A stretch of 23,769 nucleotides of DNA from Ruminococcaceae bacterium UBA6413 (GTDB lineage: Bacteria; Bacillota; Clostridia; Oscillospirales; Ruminococcaceae): contig DJPL01000011.1 in NCBI GenBank assembly GCA_002437415.1, positions 1 to 23,769 on the forward strand. Direction: 5' to 3'. Within the stretch, counting starts at the first letter, position 1. Each line of letters starts with the position of its first letter. A model generated the notes under the pieces. That model did no database searches and had not been told where the DNA came from. It worked only from the letters and a program-made list of their open reading frames with translations. The position numbers were made by a program, and so were the translations under genes. Below, one piece after another: positions 7,357 through 15,315 of this stretch.

Positions 7357-7403
7357 AAATCGGACATATCGTATGCAATGCTAACGTTACAGGAGGAAAC
7401 AAA

Positions 7404-8147
7404 TTGAAGAAACTGTATGAGAAAAACGAGCTGACCTTTGCTGTCGTGTGGATCGTGGTTTACTGCGTTCTGCAATCGCTGGCAAATCCGCTGAATAAAT
7501 TGATCGGAATTGAATACTCGGCAAGTGCTGTATTTTGCATCTTGCAGGCGATCGTTCTTTTCGCCTTTATCATAAATAACGACTTGCTGAAACGGTACGG
7601 AATTTGCAAATCACACGTTCCCGCACGGTGTTTTCTGTTTTATATACCGCTTGTTATTCTGGCATCGGGAAACCTATGGAACGGAGTCGCTCTCAAATAC
7701 ACGATGGCGGAAACAGCTTGCCGTATCGTGTGTATGATCTTTGTCGGATTTTTGGAAGAAGTGATCTTCCGCGGGCTTTTATTTAAAGCCATCGCAAAGA
7801 ACAATATAAAATCAGCCGTTATCATATCAAGTGTGACTTTCGGTATCGGACATATTATCAACCTGTTCAACGGCAGCGGTATGGATATAGTAACTAACTT
7901 GTGCCAGATCGTCTTTGCGGTTGCGGTCGGCTTTCTGCTGGTCACGATATTCTATCGCGGCGGAAGTCTGCTCCCTTGCATTATCGTCCACTCCGCTATA
8001 AACACGCTCGGCACATTTGCAAATGATGCGAGCCTTACAATGGAAATGCACCTGCTACATCTCGCTGTTCTGATCGTAATTACAGTTGCCTATACGCTGA
8101 TCCTGACGCGGACGCTTCCGAAAAAGTCAGTGGAAACGCTCAAATGA
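7404..8147 (+). CDS. CPBP-family intramembrane glutamic endopeptidase
   Basis: A 247-aa, multi-pass membrane protein (six to eight hydrophobic segments). The three CPBP (Abi, PF02517) motifs are present: Glu118-Glu119 with Arg123 in GFLEEVIFRGLLF, His150 in SVTFGIGH, and His196 in IIVHSAIN. These are the residues expected to form the active site of Rce1-like intramembrane proteases. The start is a TTG at 7404, chosen because AGGAGG stands 7 nt upstream and no ATG fits. In Firmicutes such proteins process or protect against bacteriocin-like peptides, or act in peptide maturation; here there is no bacteriocin gene next to it, so the role is open. Confidence 0.9.
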   Translation: MKKLYEKNELTFAVVWIVVYCVLQSLANPLNKLIGIEYSASAVFCILQAIVLFAFIINNDLLKRYGICKSHVPARCFLFYIPLVILASGNLWNGVALKYTMAETACRIVCMIFVGFLEEVIFRGLLFKAIAKNNIKSAVIISSVTFGIGHIINLFNGSGMDIVTNLCQIVFAVAVGFLLVTIFYRGGSLLPCIIVHSAINTLGTFANDASLTMEMHLLHLAVLIVITVAYTLILTRTLPKKSVETLK

Positions 8148-8176
8148 CAGTTTCGGATCTATGGAGAAACCGTGAG

Positions 8177-8248
8177 ATGAAGCAGAACGAATTACTGATT
8201 GAAAATATTGATAAGCTTCATACTATGAGAATTTTCTCTTTGATTTGA
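8177..8248 (+). pseudogene. Short remnant of a DUF3781-type gene
   Basis: An ATG at 8177, preceded by a weak GGAG, opens a 23-codon frame, MKQNELLIENIDKLHTMRIFS..., that stops at 8246. The first 16 residues resemble the conserved N-terminus of DUF3781 proteins (ELLxNIDKLHTTELG, recalled from the family, not aligned here). The match breaks right after LHT, and the remaining 60-70 residues of the family are absent. The simplest reading is an internal deletion that left the 5' end fused to the upstream region of the next gene. Confidence 0.45.
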
Positions 8249-8269
8249 AACAGGCAGGAGGACAAAAGA

Positions 8270-9178
8270 GTGGATAACAAAACCAGCATCACCGCCCTGA
8301 TGAGTTCATTCGGGCGGGCGTTTCACGCAGAAAATGAAAAACATCCGGTTTTCGCGGACAATCTTGCAAAGAAGCTGATGACAGCAGAAGAATATGCCGC
8401 TGTCGGGGGCTATATCCTCAGCGGTGCGCAGTTCTTTGAACCGGATATCGACCTTGAAAAGCAAGAACAGACAAAGCTTTTACGCAGACTTGTGAATGAT
8501 CATATCGCACCGTCGCCGCTATGCCGTGCGGCTTACACGGAGCAAGCGTTAAAAACTGCTGTCAAAACAGGCACAGAGCAATATGTGATCCTTGGTGCAG
8601 GCATGGATACCTTTGCTTTTCGGGAAACAGAATTTTTATCGAAGCATAGGGTATTTGAGGTCGATCACCCTCTGACGCAGGCGGATAAAAAGGAGAGGAT
8701 TGCCCGCGCCGGTTGGACGACCCTTAACAACCTCACCTTTGTTCCTGTGGATTTTACAAAAGACAGCTTGACGGAACATCTTATCAAGGGCGGCTTTGAC
8801 CCGACCGTGAAGTCCCTTTTCTCATGGCTCGGTGTTACATATTACCTTTCGACGGAAGCGATCGACAAAACGCTTTCCGAGCTTTCATCACTTTGTGCGA
8901 ACGGTAGCACGCTTGTGTTCGATTATCCTGACGAAAGCTTCTTTGACGCACCCGAAAAGCGTGTGCAGAACACGATCATGATGGCGAAAGCAGGCGGCGA
9001 GCCTATGCAGTCGGCATTTTCTTACGGAGAGCTCGAAAAACTGTTGGAAAAGCACGGTTTCCTGATCTATGAGCTACTGACACCCGATGATATTCAAAGG
9101 GATATCATCGACAAAACAGGGGCAGATATGAAAGCTTTTGAACACGTCAACTATTGTCTTGCCGTCAGGAAAGGTTAA
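8270..9178 (+). CDS. Class I SAM-dependent methyltransferase, LCM/TIGR00027-like family
   Basis: A 302-aa protein. Motif I for SAM binding is QYVILGAGMDTFAFR (residues 104-118), followed by VFEVDHPLTQADKKERI (128-144). This pairing is typical of the leucine carboxyl methyltransferase-like family (PF04072), whose bacterial members are often annotated as O-methyltransferases of unknown substrate. Further hallmarks are FVPVDFTKD and SLFSWLGVTYYLS. The start is GTG 8270, chosen for AGGAGG about 8 nt upstream. A second, unrelated methyltransferase follows after a 118-nt gap. No polyketide or other secondary-metabolite genes are in the window, so the substrate is unknown. Confidence 0.9.
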   Translation: MDNKTSITALMSSFGRAFHAENEKHPVFADNLAKKLMTAEEYAAVGGYILSGAQFFEPDIDLEKQEQTKLLRRLVNDHIAPSPLCRAAYTEQALKTAVKTGTEQYVILGAGMDTFAFRETEFLSKHRVFEVDHPLTQADKKERIARAGWTTLNNLTFVPVDFTKDSLTEHLIKGGFDPTVKSLFSWLGVTYYLSTEAIDKTLSELSSLCANGSTLVFDYPDESFFDAPEKRVQNTIMMAKAGGEPMQSAFSYGELEKLLEKHGFLIYELLTPDDIQRDIIDKTGADMKAFEHVNYCLAVRKG

Positions 9179-9296
9179 AGCTTATAAGGACAAAAACAAG
9201 GGAAGCAAAAACCGAAAACAAAATATAGTTGAATGTTGGCAGACAAGCGAAATCGTTTGGCTATGTCATGCATTTACGATACAAGGGGAAATAGAA

Positions 9297-10067
9297 ATGA
9301 ATAGAGATGAAATATTAAAAACAAATAAGCATTACTGGGATACGTACGCTGATCTGTGGTTTGGCACTACTGCGCTTCCTACATATGGCGTACACTTTGT
9401 AACCGAGGATGAATTACACCTGTTCGGTGATGTTTCGGGAAAGAAAATGCTTGAGATTTGCTGCGGCAGCGGTCATTCTCTGAAATATCACGCAGATAGA
9501 AATGCCGGAGAATTATGGGGAGTTGATCTTTCTCATAAACAGCTCGAAAATGCTAAACGGTATTTGAGCGAAAACGGCTACACGGCTAATTTTATCTGCT
9601 CTCCGATGGAAGCTGATATGGATATCCCGAAAGAGTATTTCGATTTCGTATACTCGATATACGGTATCGGGTGGACGACTGATCTGGACGGTACTTTTCA
9701 AAAGATCGCATCGTATCTGAAAAAAGACGGTATCTTCATTTTCAGCTGGCATCATACACTCAATTACTGCATTGCCTGGTCTTGCGATGAACGGAAAGAT
9801 GTGATTCAAAATAATGCCTTGGTGATGAACAAAAGCTATTTTGATGAGTCTTACTTCAGAATGCCGGTGGACGGCAGTGAAATTCTGCTGTGTAACCGAA
9901 AAATATCCACCTACGTCAACGCTTTGGCGAAAGCGGGATTTGCAATTGAGCAAATGGTTGAGCAGACCGACGAGGCGACAATGCACGCACAAGGAAATAT
10001 CAGCGACAAAGCGAAAAAAGCAAAAATGCTGCCCATTTCCGTTTTATTTAAGGCAAGAAAGCTATAA
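9297..10067 (+). CDS. Class I SAM-dependent methyltransferase (Methyltransf_11/25-type)
   Basis: A 256-aa protein. SAM motif I is MLEICCGSGHS (residues 51-61), the acidic residue of motif II is in WGVDLSHKQLE (74-84), and a post-I segment is FDFVYSIYGIGW (115-126). This is the generic small-molecule methyltransferase fold and differs in sequence from the preceding enzyme. ATG 9297 follows AAGGGGA. The frame is open upstream to 9138, but that part overlaps the previous gene and lacks an SD, so it is not used. The substrate cannot be deduced. Confidence 0.88.
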   Translation: MNRDEILKTNKHYWDTYADLWFGTTALPTYGVHFVTEDELHLFGDVSGKKMLEICCGSGHSLKYHADRNAGELWGVDLSHKQLENAKRYLSENGYTANFICSPMEADMDIPKEYFDFVYSIYGIGWTTDLDGTFQKIASYLKKDGIFIFSWHHTLNYCIAWSCDERKDVIQNNALVMNKSYFDESYFRMPVDGSEILLCNRKISTYVNALAKAGFAIEQMVEQTDEATMHAQGNISDKAKKAKMLPISVLFKARKL

Positions 10068-10146
10068 AAAAGCACATAAGGTCAGGGCAATTAACACGCA
10101 AAATGCCCTAATATATAGGATTTCGGAGAAATATATGGAGGTAAAT

Positions 10147-10503
10147 ATGAAAAACACAAACCAACTGATAGGTTGCTGCGGACTGGACTGCGAAACCTGC
10201 GATGCCAGAATTGCAACTGTTACAAACGACAACACTTTGCGCGAAAAGACCGCCGCGCTGTGGACAAAGCTCAACGGGGTGACGATCACGCCGGAAATGA
10301 TAAACTGTACCGGCTGTCGCATAGAGGGAGCAAAAACGCCTTTCTGTGATATGCTCTGCCCCATACATAACTGCGTTCGGGAAAAGAAGCTGGATAGCTG
10401 TGCCGACTGTGAGCAGATGGACGGTTGCCCTACACTGGGGCAAATTTCCGCAAACAGTCCGTTCGTTTTGGAAAATCTGAAACGACTCCGCGAGGCAAAG
10501 TAA
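10147..10503 (+). CDS. DUF3795 cysteine-rich protein
   Basis: A 118-aa protein with twelve cysteines (10, 11, 15, 18, 54, 57, 67, 71, 76, 85, 88, 94). The N-terminal CCGLDCETCDA and the later CTGCRIEG and CADCEQMDGCP are the signature of DUF3795, which probably binds zinc or another metal. ATG 10147 is chosen because GGAGG at 10137-10141 lies at good distance; an in-frame ATG at 10135 overlaps that SD. The stop codon is followed at once by the ATG of the DUF1697 gene, and that gene in turn overlaps a metallo-beta-lactamase gene, so the three are likely expressed as a unit. Function unknown. Confidence 0.88.
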   Translation: MKNTNQLIGCCGLDCETCDARIATVTNDNTLREKTAALWTKLNGVTITPEMINCTGCRIEGAKTPFCDMLCPIHNCVREKKLDSCADCEQMDGCPTLGQISANSPFVLENLKRLREAK

Positions 10504-11055
10504 ATGAAACGATATATTGCTTTACTGCGAGGCATCAACATCAGTGGCAAAAACAAAGTGCCGATGGCGAGATTGAAGAAATGCTTTGAAGCGTTTGGCT
10601 TTAAAGAGGTCACGACCTTACTGAACAGCGGCAACGTGGCCTTTTCCGATGATGAAGCAGACGTAACGGCATTGACTGACCGGGTTGAGCTTATGATACA
10701 GCGTGAATTCGGTTTGGATATTCCTGTTTTTATTATTTTGCAGGAGGAGCTTGCGGACATTCTGCGCCACGCACCGGATTGGTGGGGGAACGAAAATAAG
10801 AAAATTTACGATAATCTTATTTTCATTCTGCCGCCCGCGACCTTCAATGACGTCTATCGCGAGATCGGCGTGCCGAAAGAGGGTCTGGAGCAAATACAGG
10901 AATATCGATCTGTCGTGTTCTGGTCATTCAGCCGAAAGGACTATCAGAAAACGAACCGGTGGTCAAAGACGGCTCGTGCGGATATCGGCTCGAAGCTGAC
11001 GATAAGAACGGCGAATACCGTCAGGAAAATCGCACCGAACGGCGGTGTTGTATGA
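10504..11055 (+). CDS. DUF1697 family protein
   Basis: A 183-aa protein that begins with the family hallmark YIALLRGINISGKNKVPM (residues 4-21), then TTLLNSGNVAFS (42-53), and ends with SKTARADIGSKLTIRTAN and RKIA, all typical for DUF1697. The gene starts directly after the DUF3795 stop codon; the SD must lie inside that gene (GAGGCAAAG at its end). Its own stop overlaps the next start (ATGA at 11052). The family is widespread in bacteria and often sits with acetyltransferases and other accessory genes, but has no established reaction. Confidence 0.9.
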   Translation: MKRYIALLRGINISGKNKVPMARLKKCFEAFGFKEVTTLLNSGNVAFSDDEADVTALTDRVELMIQREFGLDIPVFIILQEELADILRHAPDWWGNENKKIYDNLIFILPPATFNDVYREIGVPKEGLEQIQEYRSVVFWSFSRKDYQKTNRWSKTARADIGSKLTIRTANTVRKIAPNGGVV

Positions 11056-11876
11056 TAAAAATCATTGTACTGACAGAGAACACCAAAGAATCGTCTGACT
11101 TTAAGTGTAAGCACGGACTTTCTCTGTATGTGGAAACAAAAAAGCATAAGATACTTTTTGATATGGGACCGAACGCTTTGTTTATGAAAAACGCCGAAAC
11201 GCTCGGGGTGGATATTGCCGACGTTGATATTGCAATTATCTCTCACGGTCATATCGATCACTGCGGCGGGCTTAAATACTTCTTGGAAAAGAACCAAAAG
11301 GCGAAGATATACATTCGCCCGCAGGCTATGGAACAGCACTACGTCAAAGTCCTCGGTATGCCTTTATACGCCGGGATAGACAGGGCGCTTCTTTCCTTGG
11401 ATATATTCCGATTGACCGATGATATTCATATGATAGATGATGAGATCATGCTGTTTTCAGATGTCAGCGGACAATTCCCGTTGCCGCAGTCAAACAGCAA
11501 CCTGTTTGTAAAAAGGAACGGAAAAATTATCCCGGACGATTTTCTCCATGAACAGAACCTTATTATTACATCGGGTGACAATCAGATCTTGATCTGCGGA
11601 TGCGCCCATTCCGGCATTGTGAATATTGTAAATCGGGCAAAAGCGCTTGTCGGAGGCGATCCCACAGCAGTTATCGGCGGAATGCACCTTTATGAGCCGA
11701 TTAAGAAGTGCTATGAAAGCGATGAATATATCACCGATGTCACCGCCGCACTGGCAAAAGTCAAATCAAATTACTACACCTGCCACTGCACCGGTGAGAA
11801 AGCATACGAAAAAATGAAAGCACGCATGGGCACTCGCCTGACGTACCTGCGCACAGGTGCGGAGCTTCGATTATAA
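11052..11876 (+). CDS. MBL-fold metallo-hydrolase
   Basis: A 274-aa metallo-beta-lactamase-fold protein. The metal-binding signature is SHGHIDHCGG (His65, His67, Asp69, His70). Further candidate ligands are His186 in CGCAHSGI, His212 in GGMHLY and His245 in CHCTG. The CAHSG, GGxHL and CHCTG series is typical of the group annotated as dihydropterin-aminobenzene-phosphate synthase-like or Class II MBL hydrolases. ATG 11052 overlaps the DUF1697 stop by 4 nt. The longer frame starting in the upstream gene is rejected for lack of an SD. The substrate is unknown, possibly a phosphodiester or cyclic compound. Confidence 0.88.
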   Translation: MIKIIVLTENTKESSDFKCKHGLSLYVETKKHKILFDMGPNALFMKNAETLGVDIADVDIAIISHGHIDHCGGLKYFLEKNQKAKIYIRPQAMEQHYVKVLGMPLYAGIDRALLSLDIFRLTDDIHMIDDEIMLFSDVSGQFPLPQSNSNLFVKRNGKIIPDDFLHEQNLIITSGDNQILICGCAHSGIVNIVNRAKALVGGDPTAVIGGMHLYEPIKKCYESDEYITDVTAALAKVKSNYYTCHCTGEKAYEKMKARMGTRLTYLRTGAELRL

Positions 11877-11895
11877 ATTTTTGGAGGACATAATT

Positions 11896-12396
11896 ATGTC
11901 TAAACGTGTACGGCAAATCGTCGGTATTTTTGCGGCGATCGTCGCTTATTATCTCATTCATGAGGGTGCGCATTTGCTCTGCGCCTTGCTCATGGGGGTG
12001 TTTAAGCAAATCAATTTTATGGGGCTTGGCGTTCAGGTTGATGTCTACGCCGAACGCATGACAGATACACGGCTCGGCATTTTTTGCCTTATGGGAGCAC
12101 TTGCTACTTTCTGTGTCGGATACCTGTTGACGGCGTTTGCGAAGAGCATCTGTCAAGCAAAGAGCAAATTGCTCCGTGCGGTGCTTTACTATGTAACGAT
12201 CGCTTTTCTGTTGCTCGATCCGCTGTATCTGAGCGTCCTGTGCGGCTTTTTCGGCGGCGGAGATATGAACGGTATCGCTCTTCTCTGCCCTGAATGGGTG
12301 GCCAGATGCCTTTTCGGGATACTGCTCATTGTAAATGGGTTTGTATTTCTGAAGCTTGTACTGCCTGTCTACCGGCAGTCTTTTTCTCAAAGATGA
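11896..12396 (+). CDS. Small membrane protein with HExxH motif (M50-like putative metalloprotease)
   Basis: A 166-aa protein with about four hydrophobic segments. HEGAH at residues 22-26 lies inside the first transmembrane stretch (AIVAYYLIHEGAHLLCALL), as in site-2-protease-type zinc enzymes. A possible third ligand is Asp123 in GFFGGGDMNGI, after the third segment. The protein is much shorter than typical M50 proteases and lacks PDZ or CBS domains, so it may be a minimal member or a binding protein. ATG 11896 is preceded by TGGAGGA. A short hairpin ACTGCC/GGCAGT followed by a T run falls at the very end of the gene (12360-12386). I do not recognise a named family. Confidence 0.7.
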   Translation: MSKRVRQIVGIFAAIVAYYLIHEGAHLLCALLMGVFKQINFMGLGVQVDVYAERMTDTRLGIFCLMGALATFCVGYLLTAFAKSICQAKSKLLRAVLYYVTIAFLLLDPLYLSVLCGFFGGGDMNGIALLCPEWVARCLFGILLIVNGFVFLKLVLPVYRQSFSQR

Positions 12397-12477
12397 ACTT
12401 GACAAAATCGGTCAAGAGCATAATGCAGACCGGAAGACTTCACAGATAATAAAAATCAGAAAGAGAGGAATGTTAAA

Positions 12478-13023
12478 ATGAATAACAATTTATTTATCAT
12501 AGAACGTGCGCGACCGGAGGACGCCGCCGCACTGCTTGATTACCTGAAGATCATAGGCGGAGAAACTGATAACCTCAGCTTCGGTGCGGAGGGAGTGCCG
12601 CTCAGTGTTGAGGAAGAACAAGCCTATCTGCGCGCGCAGTGCGATTCGGCGGACAATGCGCAGTATTTTGCCAAGGTGGACGGTGAAATTATCGGCACGT
12701 CAAGTCTGAACCGCCTTAACAATCGCATGAGCCACCGCGGGGTATTCGGCATCAGCCTGAAAAAGGCATGGTGGGGCTGTGGCGCGGCTTCTGCCCTGAT
12801 GGAAGCTATCCTTGCCTTTGCCAAGGAAAACGGCTTTGAGCAGTTAAATATCGAAGTGCGCAGCAGTAACGCGCGTGCTATTCATCTGTATGAAAAGTAC
12901 GGCTTTCGGAAGCTGTGTACATTTCCTAACTTTTTTAAAATCAACGGAGAATATGTTGATTTTGATCTGATGAATCTTGAACTGAACACAGCAGACAGCC
13001 GGGCAAAGGAAGATGTGCGATGA
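12478..13023 (+). CDS. GNAT family N-acetyltransferase
   Basis: A 181-aa GNAT protein. An N-terminal RARPEDAAALLDYL starts the fold. The acetyl-CoA site is expected at ISLKKAWWGCGAASALMEAIL (residues about 92-112; canonical RGxGxG/A is altered to WGCGAA). EVRSSNARAIHLYEKYGFRKL (126-146) is a classic motif B. The SD AGAGAGGAA precedes ATG 12478. The gene overlaps the following ABC ATPase gene by 4 nt (ATGA), so acetylation and export may serve one purpose such as resistance to a toxic compound; this is inferred from coupling only. Confidence 0.88.
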   Translation: MNNNLFIIERARPEDAAALLDYLKIIGGETDNLSFGAEGVPLSVEEEQAYLRAQCDSADNAQYFAKVDGEIIGTSSLNRLNNRMSHRGVFGISLKKAWWGCGAASALMEAILAFAKENGFEQLNIEVRSSNARAIHLYEKYGFRKLCTFPNFFKINGEYVDFDLMNLELNTADSRAKEDVR

Positions 13024-13946
13024 AGGCTATAACCGTAGAAAAATTATCAAAAATATTTGCCGGAGGAACTATTGCAGTCAATGAAATCGATTTTTCTTTG
13101 GATAAGGGAGAGATCTTTGGATTTTTAGGGCCGAACGGCGCAGGAAAAACCACGACTGTGAAGTTGCTTTGCGGTATGCTGACTCCATCGGGCGGTAAAT
13201 GCCTGGTGTCGGGAATTGACCCCGCCCAAAGTCCGGAACAGCTACATAATAATGTCGGCGTGGTAACAGAACACGCTCAGATGTACGACCATATGACGGC
13301 TTTGGAAAATCTGCAATTTTACGGTGCTCTTTTCGGTATGAGCCGTTCGGAATGTGATGAGAAAGCAAAACTGCTCTTACAGCGGCTGGGGCTGGCAGAT
13401 GTGACAGACCGCAAGTTAGCCGCTTATTCTACCGGTATGCGCCAGAGGCTTTCTTTAGCCAGAGCATTACTTCACTGTCCGCAGATCTTGTTTTTGGACG
13501 AACCCACTTCAGGTCTTGACCCGGAGAGTGCCCAGAATGTTAATTCTCTTATTCAGGAGCAAGCCGCTAAGGGAACTACAGTATTTCTTTGCACGCATCA
13601 GCTCCGATATGCGCAGGAGATCTGCACGACATACGGACTTATGAATAAGGGGCACTTATTCGCCACAGGAAATATCGCGGAGCTTCGCGCTAAGGTCAGC
13701 AAAAATCGCAGGGTGCGTGTGAAGGCAAGCTATTTGCCAAAGGACATAGTACATAGGAAGGTCGGGGATTACACCTATGATGTGGAGGTTGCCTCGGAAA
13801 ATGATATTCCGCTGATAGTAAAGAAAATCGTAGAAGCAGGCGGCGATTTATACCATATATCGGAAGAACAGCTTTCGCTGGAAGAGATCTATTTTTCTCT
13901 GATTGATCGGGAGCATACGGAAACGGAGCGTGAAAAACATGAATAA
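13020..13946 (+). CDS. ABC transporter ATP-binding protein (ABC-2/NatA-like)
   Basis: A 308-aa ATPase. Walker A GPNGAGKT at residues 37-44, signature STGMRQR at 137-143, Walker B ILFLDEP with Asp160/Glu161, and switch His193. The position usually held by the Q-loop glutamine is Glu84 (GVVTEHAQMYDHMT), a variation seen in some ABC-2 exporters. About 80 extra C-terminal residues follow the core, as in NatA/CcmA-like exporters. The start overlaps the GNAT stop and the 3' end overlaps the permease start by 8 nt, so this is a tightly coupled three-gene unit. The likely role is ATP hydrolysis for export of a drug, peptide or ion. Confidence 0.92.
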   Translation: MKAITVEKLSKIFAGGTIAVNEIDFSLDKGEIFGFLGPNGAGKTTTVKLLCGMLTPSGGKCLVSGIDPAQSPEQLHNNVGVVTEHAQMYDHMTALENLQFYGALFGMSRSECDEKAKLLLQRLGLADVTDRKLAAYSTGMRQRLSLARALLHCPQILFLDEPTSGLDPESAQNVNSLIQEQAAKGTTVFLCTHQLRYAQEICTTYGLMNKGHLFATGNIAELRAKVSKNRRVRVKASYLPKDIVHRKVGDYTYDVEVASENDIPLIVKKIVEAGGDLYHISEEQLSLEEIYFSLIDREHTETEREKHE

Positions 13947-14727
13947 CGGACAACTCGCCTTAATAAGGAAAGATATACGGGGCATTACATCAAATAAGCA
14001 GATCTTAGCGGTTCTTCTTATCGTGCCGCTTGTGCTTACCGTTGTTATGCCGTCGATTTTTATTCTTGTGCTGACACAGGCTCCCGATGCAGCTTCTGAT
14101 TTTCAGAAGCTGCTGGATATGCTTCCTGTTACAGACAGCGAATGCAGTCAACAGCAGATGATTTTGGAGCTTTTACTTAATAACATTATGCCGCCTTTTT
14201 TCCTTATCGTCCCGATCATGGCATCATCAGTTATGGCGGCAAGCTCTTTTGTAGGAGAAAAGGAAAAGCACACATTGGAAACATTGCTCTATTCTCCGCT
14301 GTCCATGCGACAACTGTTCCAATCCAAAATACTGGCAGGATTCTCGGTTGGTATTATGGTTTCCTATATCTCGTTTGCTGCCATGCTGTCGGTAGTGGAA
14401 ATAGAAGTGTTCTTCTTAACCGACAATCTGATCATGCCGGGTATAAGCTGGCTTATCGTTATGCTGCTGATTTCTCCGGCATTCTCGCTTGTTGCAATTG
14501 CTGTGACTGTGCGGGGTTCCGCAAAGGCGAAGACCATTGAAGAAGCACAACAGAAGGCAGTGTTTTTGGTTTTCCCGATTCTCGCTTTGATCATAGGTCA
14601 ATTTACGGGTATCCTTTTGATCAGCTCGTGGCTTCTTCTGGGGTTAGGCGCTGTTCTGGTGGTGCTTGATGTACTGCTTATGAGGGGTGCGGCAGGAAAC
14701 TTCACTTATGAAAAGCTGTTGAAATAA
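13939..14727 (+). CDS. ABC-2 type transporter permease
   Basis: A 262-aa integral membrane protein with about six transmembrane segments. An N-terminal LIRKDIRGITSNKQ precedes the first segment. A large loop holds residues DAASDFQ to QQQM, and the conserved cytoplasmic coupling segment SSFVGEKEKHTLETLLYSPLS follows the second. This is the partner of the ATPase just upstream; with it, it would make a homodimeric or 2+2 exporter in the cell membrane. ATG 13939 is chosen because MNNGQLALIRKDIRG is the natural N-terminus and GGAG stands about 10 nt upstream; the frame is open to 13903. Confidence 0.9.
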   Translation: MNNGQLALIRKDIRGITSNKQILAVLLIVPLVLTVVMPSIFILVLTQAPDAASDFQKLLDMLPVTDSECSQQQMILELLLNNIMPPFFLIVPIMASSVMAASSFVGEKEKHTLETLLYSPLSMRQLFQSKILAGFSVGIMVSYISFAAMLSVVEIEVFFLTDNLIMPGISWLIVMLLISPAFSLVAIAVTVRGSAKAKTIEEAQQKAVFLVFPILALIIGQFTGILLISSWLLLGLGAVLVVLDVLLMRGAAGNFTYEKLLK

Positions 14728-14801
14728 AGCACGTCCGGGCGCAAAACATTCCCGATTTCTAAAAAAAATTTTGATAATAATTTGTTAAGGAGAAATACAA
14801 A

Positions 14802-15215
14802 TTGGATAAAGAAATTGAACCGATCATGAAGGAACGCTTCGGAAAAGATACGGTAATTGCATTGGCGACCTATGACACAAAAATGCCATATGTGCGATTT
14901 GTCAACGCTTATTATGAAGATGGCGCGTTTTACGTTATTACTCACGCTCTTTCAAACAAAATGCGGCAGATCGGGCACAATTCTGTCGTTGCTGTTGCAG
15001 GTGAATGGTTTACTGCGCATGGAAATGGGATAAACCTCGGTTGGTTCGGCAAAGAAGAAAACAGTACCATTGCCGAAAAGCTTAAGAATGCATTTGCCGC
15101 GTGGATAAATAACGGGCACAACGATTTTGATGATCACAATACGATAATTCTGTGTATCAGGATCACCGACGGAGTTCTGTTCTCTCATGGAACAAAGTAT
15201 GATATCCGACAGTGA
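14802..15215 (+). CDS. Pyridoxamine 5'-phosphate oxidase-like (split-barrel flavin-binding) protein
   Basis: A 137-aa protein of the pyridoxamine-phosphate-oxidase-like split-barrel class. Typical features are TVIALATYDTKMPYVRFVNAYYEDGAFYVITHALSNKM near the N-terminus and ILCIRITDGVLFSHGTKYDI at the end. Small members of this class bind FMN or F420, or serve as heme or flavin reductases; the sequence does not show which. The start is TTG 14802, because AAGGAG lies 9 nt before it and no ATG fits. The protein may be slightly short at the C-terminus compared with the family, ending right after YDIRQ. Confidence 0.8.
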   Translation: MDKEIEPIMKERFGKDTVIALATYDTKMPYVRFVNAYYEDGAFYVITHALSNKMRQIGHNSVVAVAGEWFTAHGNGINLGWFGKEENSTIAEKLKNAFAAWINNGHNDFDDHNTIILCIRITDGVLFSHGTKYDIRQ

Positions 15216-15263
15216 TAGACCTGATAAAAAACAATTGCAAAAATTAAAATAGCAAGAAAAGTC

Positions 15264-15306
15264 GAGAGATAACTCTCCTGACATGGTACAATTCTCCTGT
15301 AAGGAG
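15264..15306 (+). promoter_or_regulatory. Inverted repeat and SD-sequestering hairpin upstream of the AraC gene
   Basis: GAGAG-ATAA-CTCTC (15264-15277) is a perfect hairpin or operator. Next, CTCCT-GTA-AGGAG (15294-15306) pairs an anti-SD with the SD of the regulator gene (ATG 15316). TCTCCTG occurs twice, 19 bp apart (15274 and 15293). A TACAAT at 15287-15292 could be a -10 box but has no good -35. Control of the operon at this site is inferred. Confidence 0.45.
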
Positions 15307-15315
15307 TTGAGGAAT

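Noticed and set aside
9138..9296. Upstream extension of the second methyltransferase
   Set aside because: It overlaps the first methyltransferase gene, lacks an SD, and has no family similarity; ATG 9297 fits.
10084..10109. AGGGCA/TGCCCT inverted repeat upstream of the DUF3795 gene
   Set aside because: Six base pairs with a 14-nt loop and no T tract; no function can be supported.
12360..12386. Hairpin ACTGCC/GGCAGT with a following T run as a terminator
   Set aside because: Only six base pairs with an 8-nt loop, and located inside the end of a coding region; too weak to call.
12399..12424. TTGACA plus CATAAT as a promoter before the GNAT gene
   Set aside because: The spacer is only 14 nt, too short for a standard promoter.
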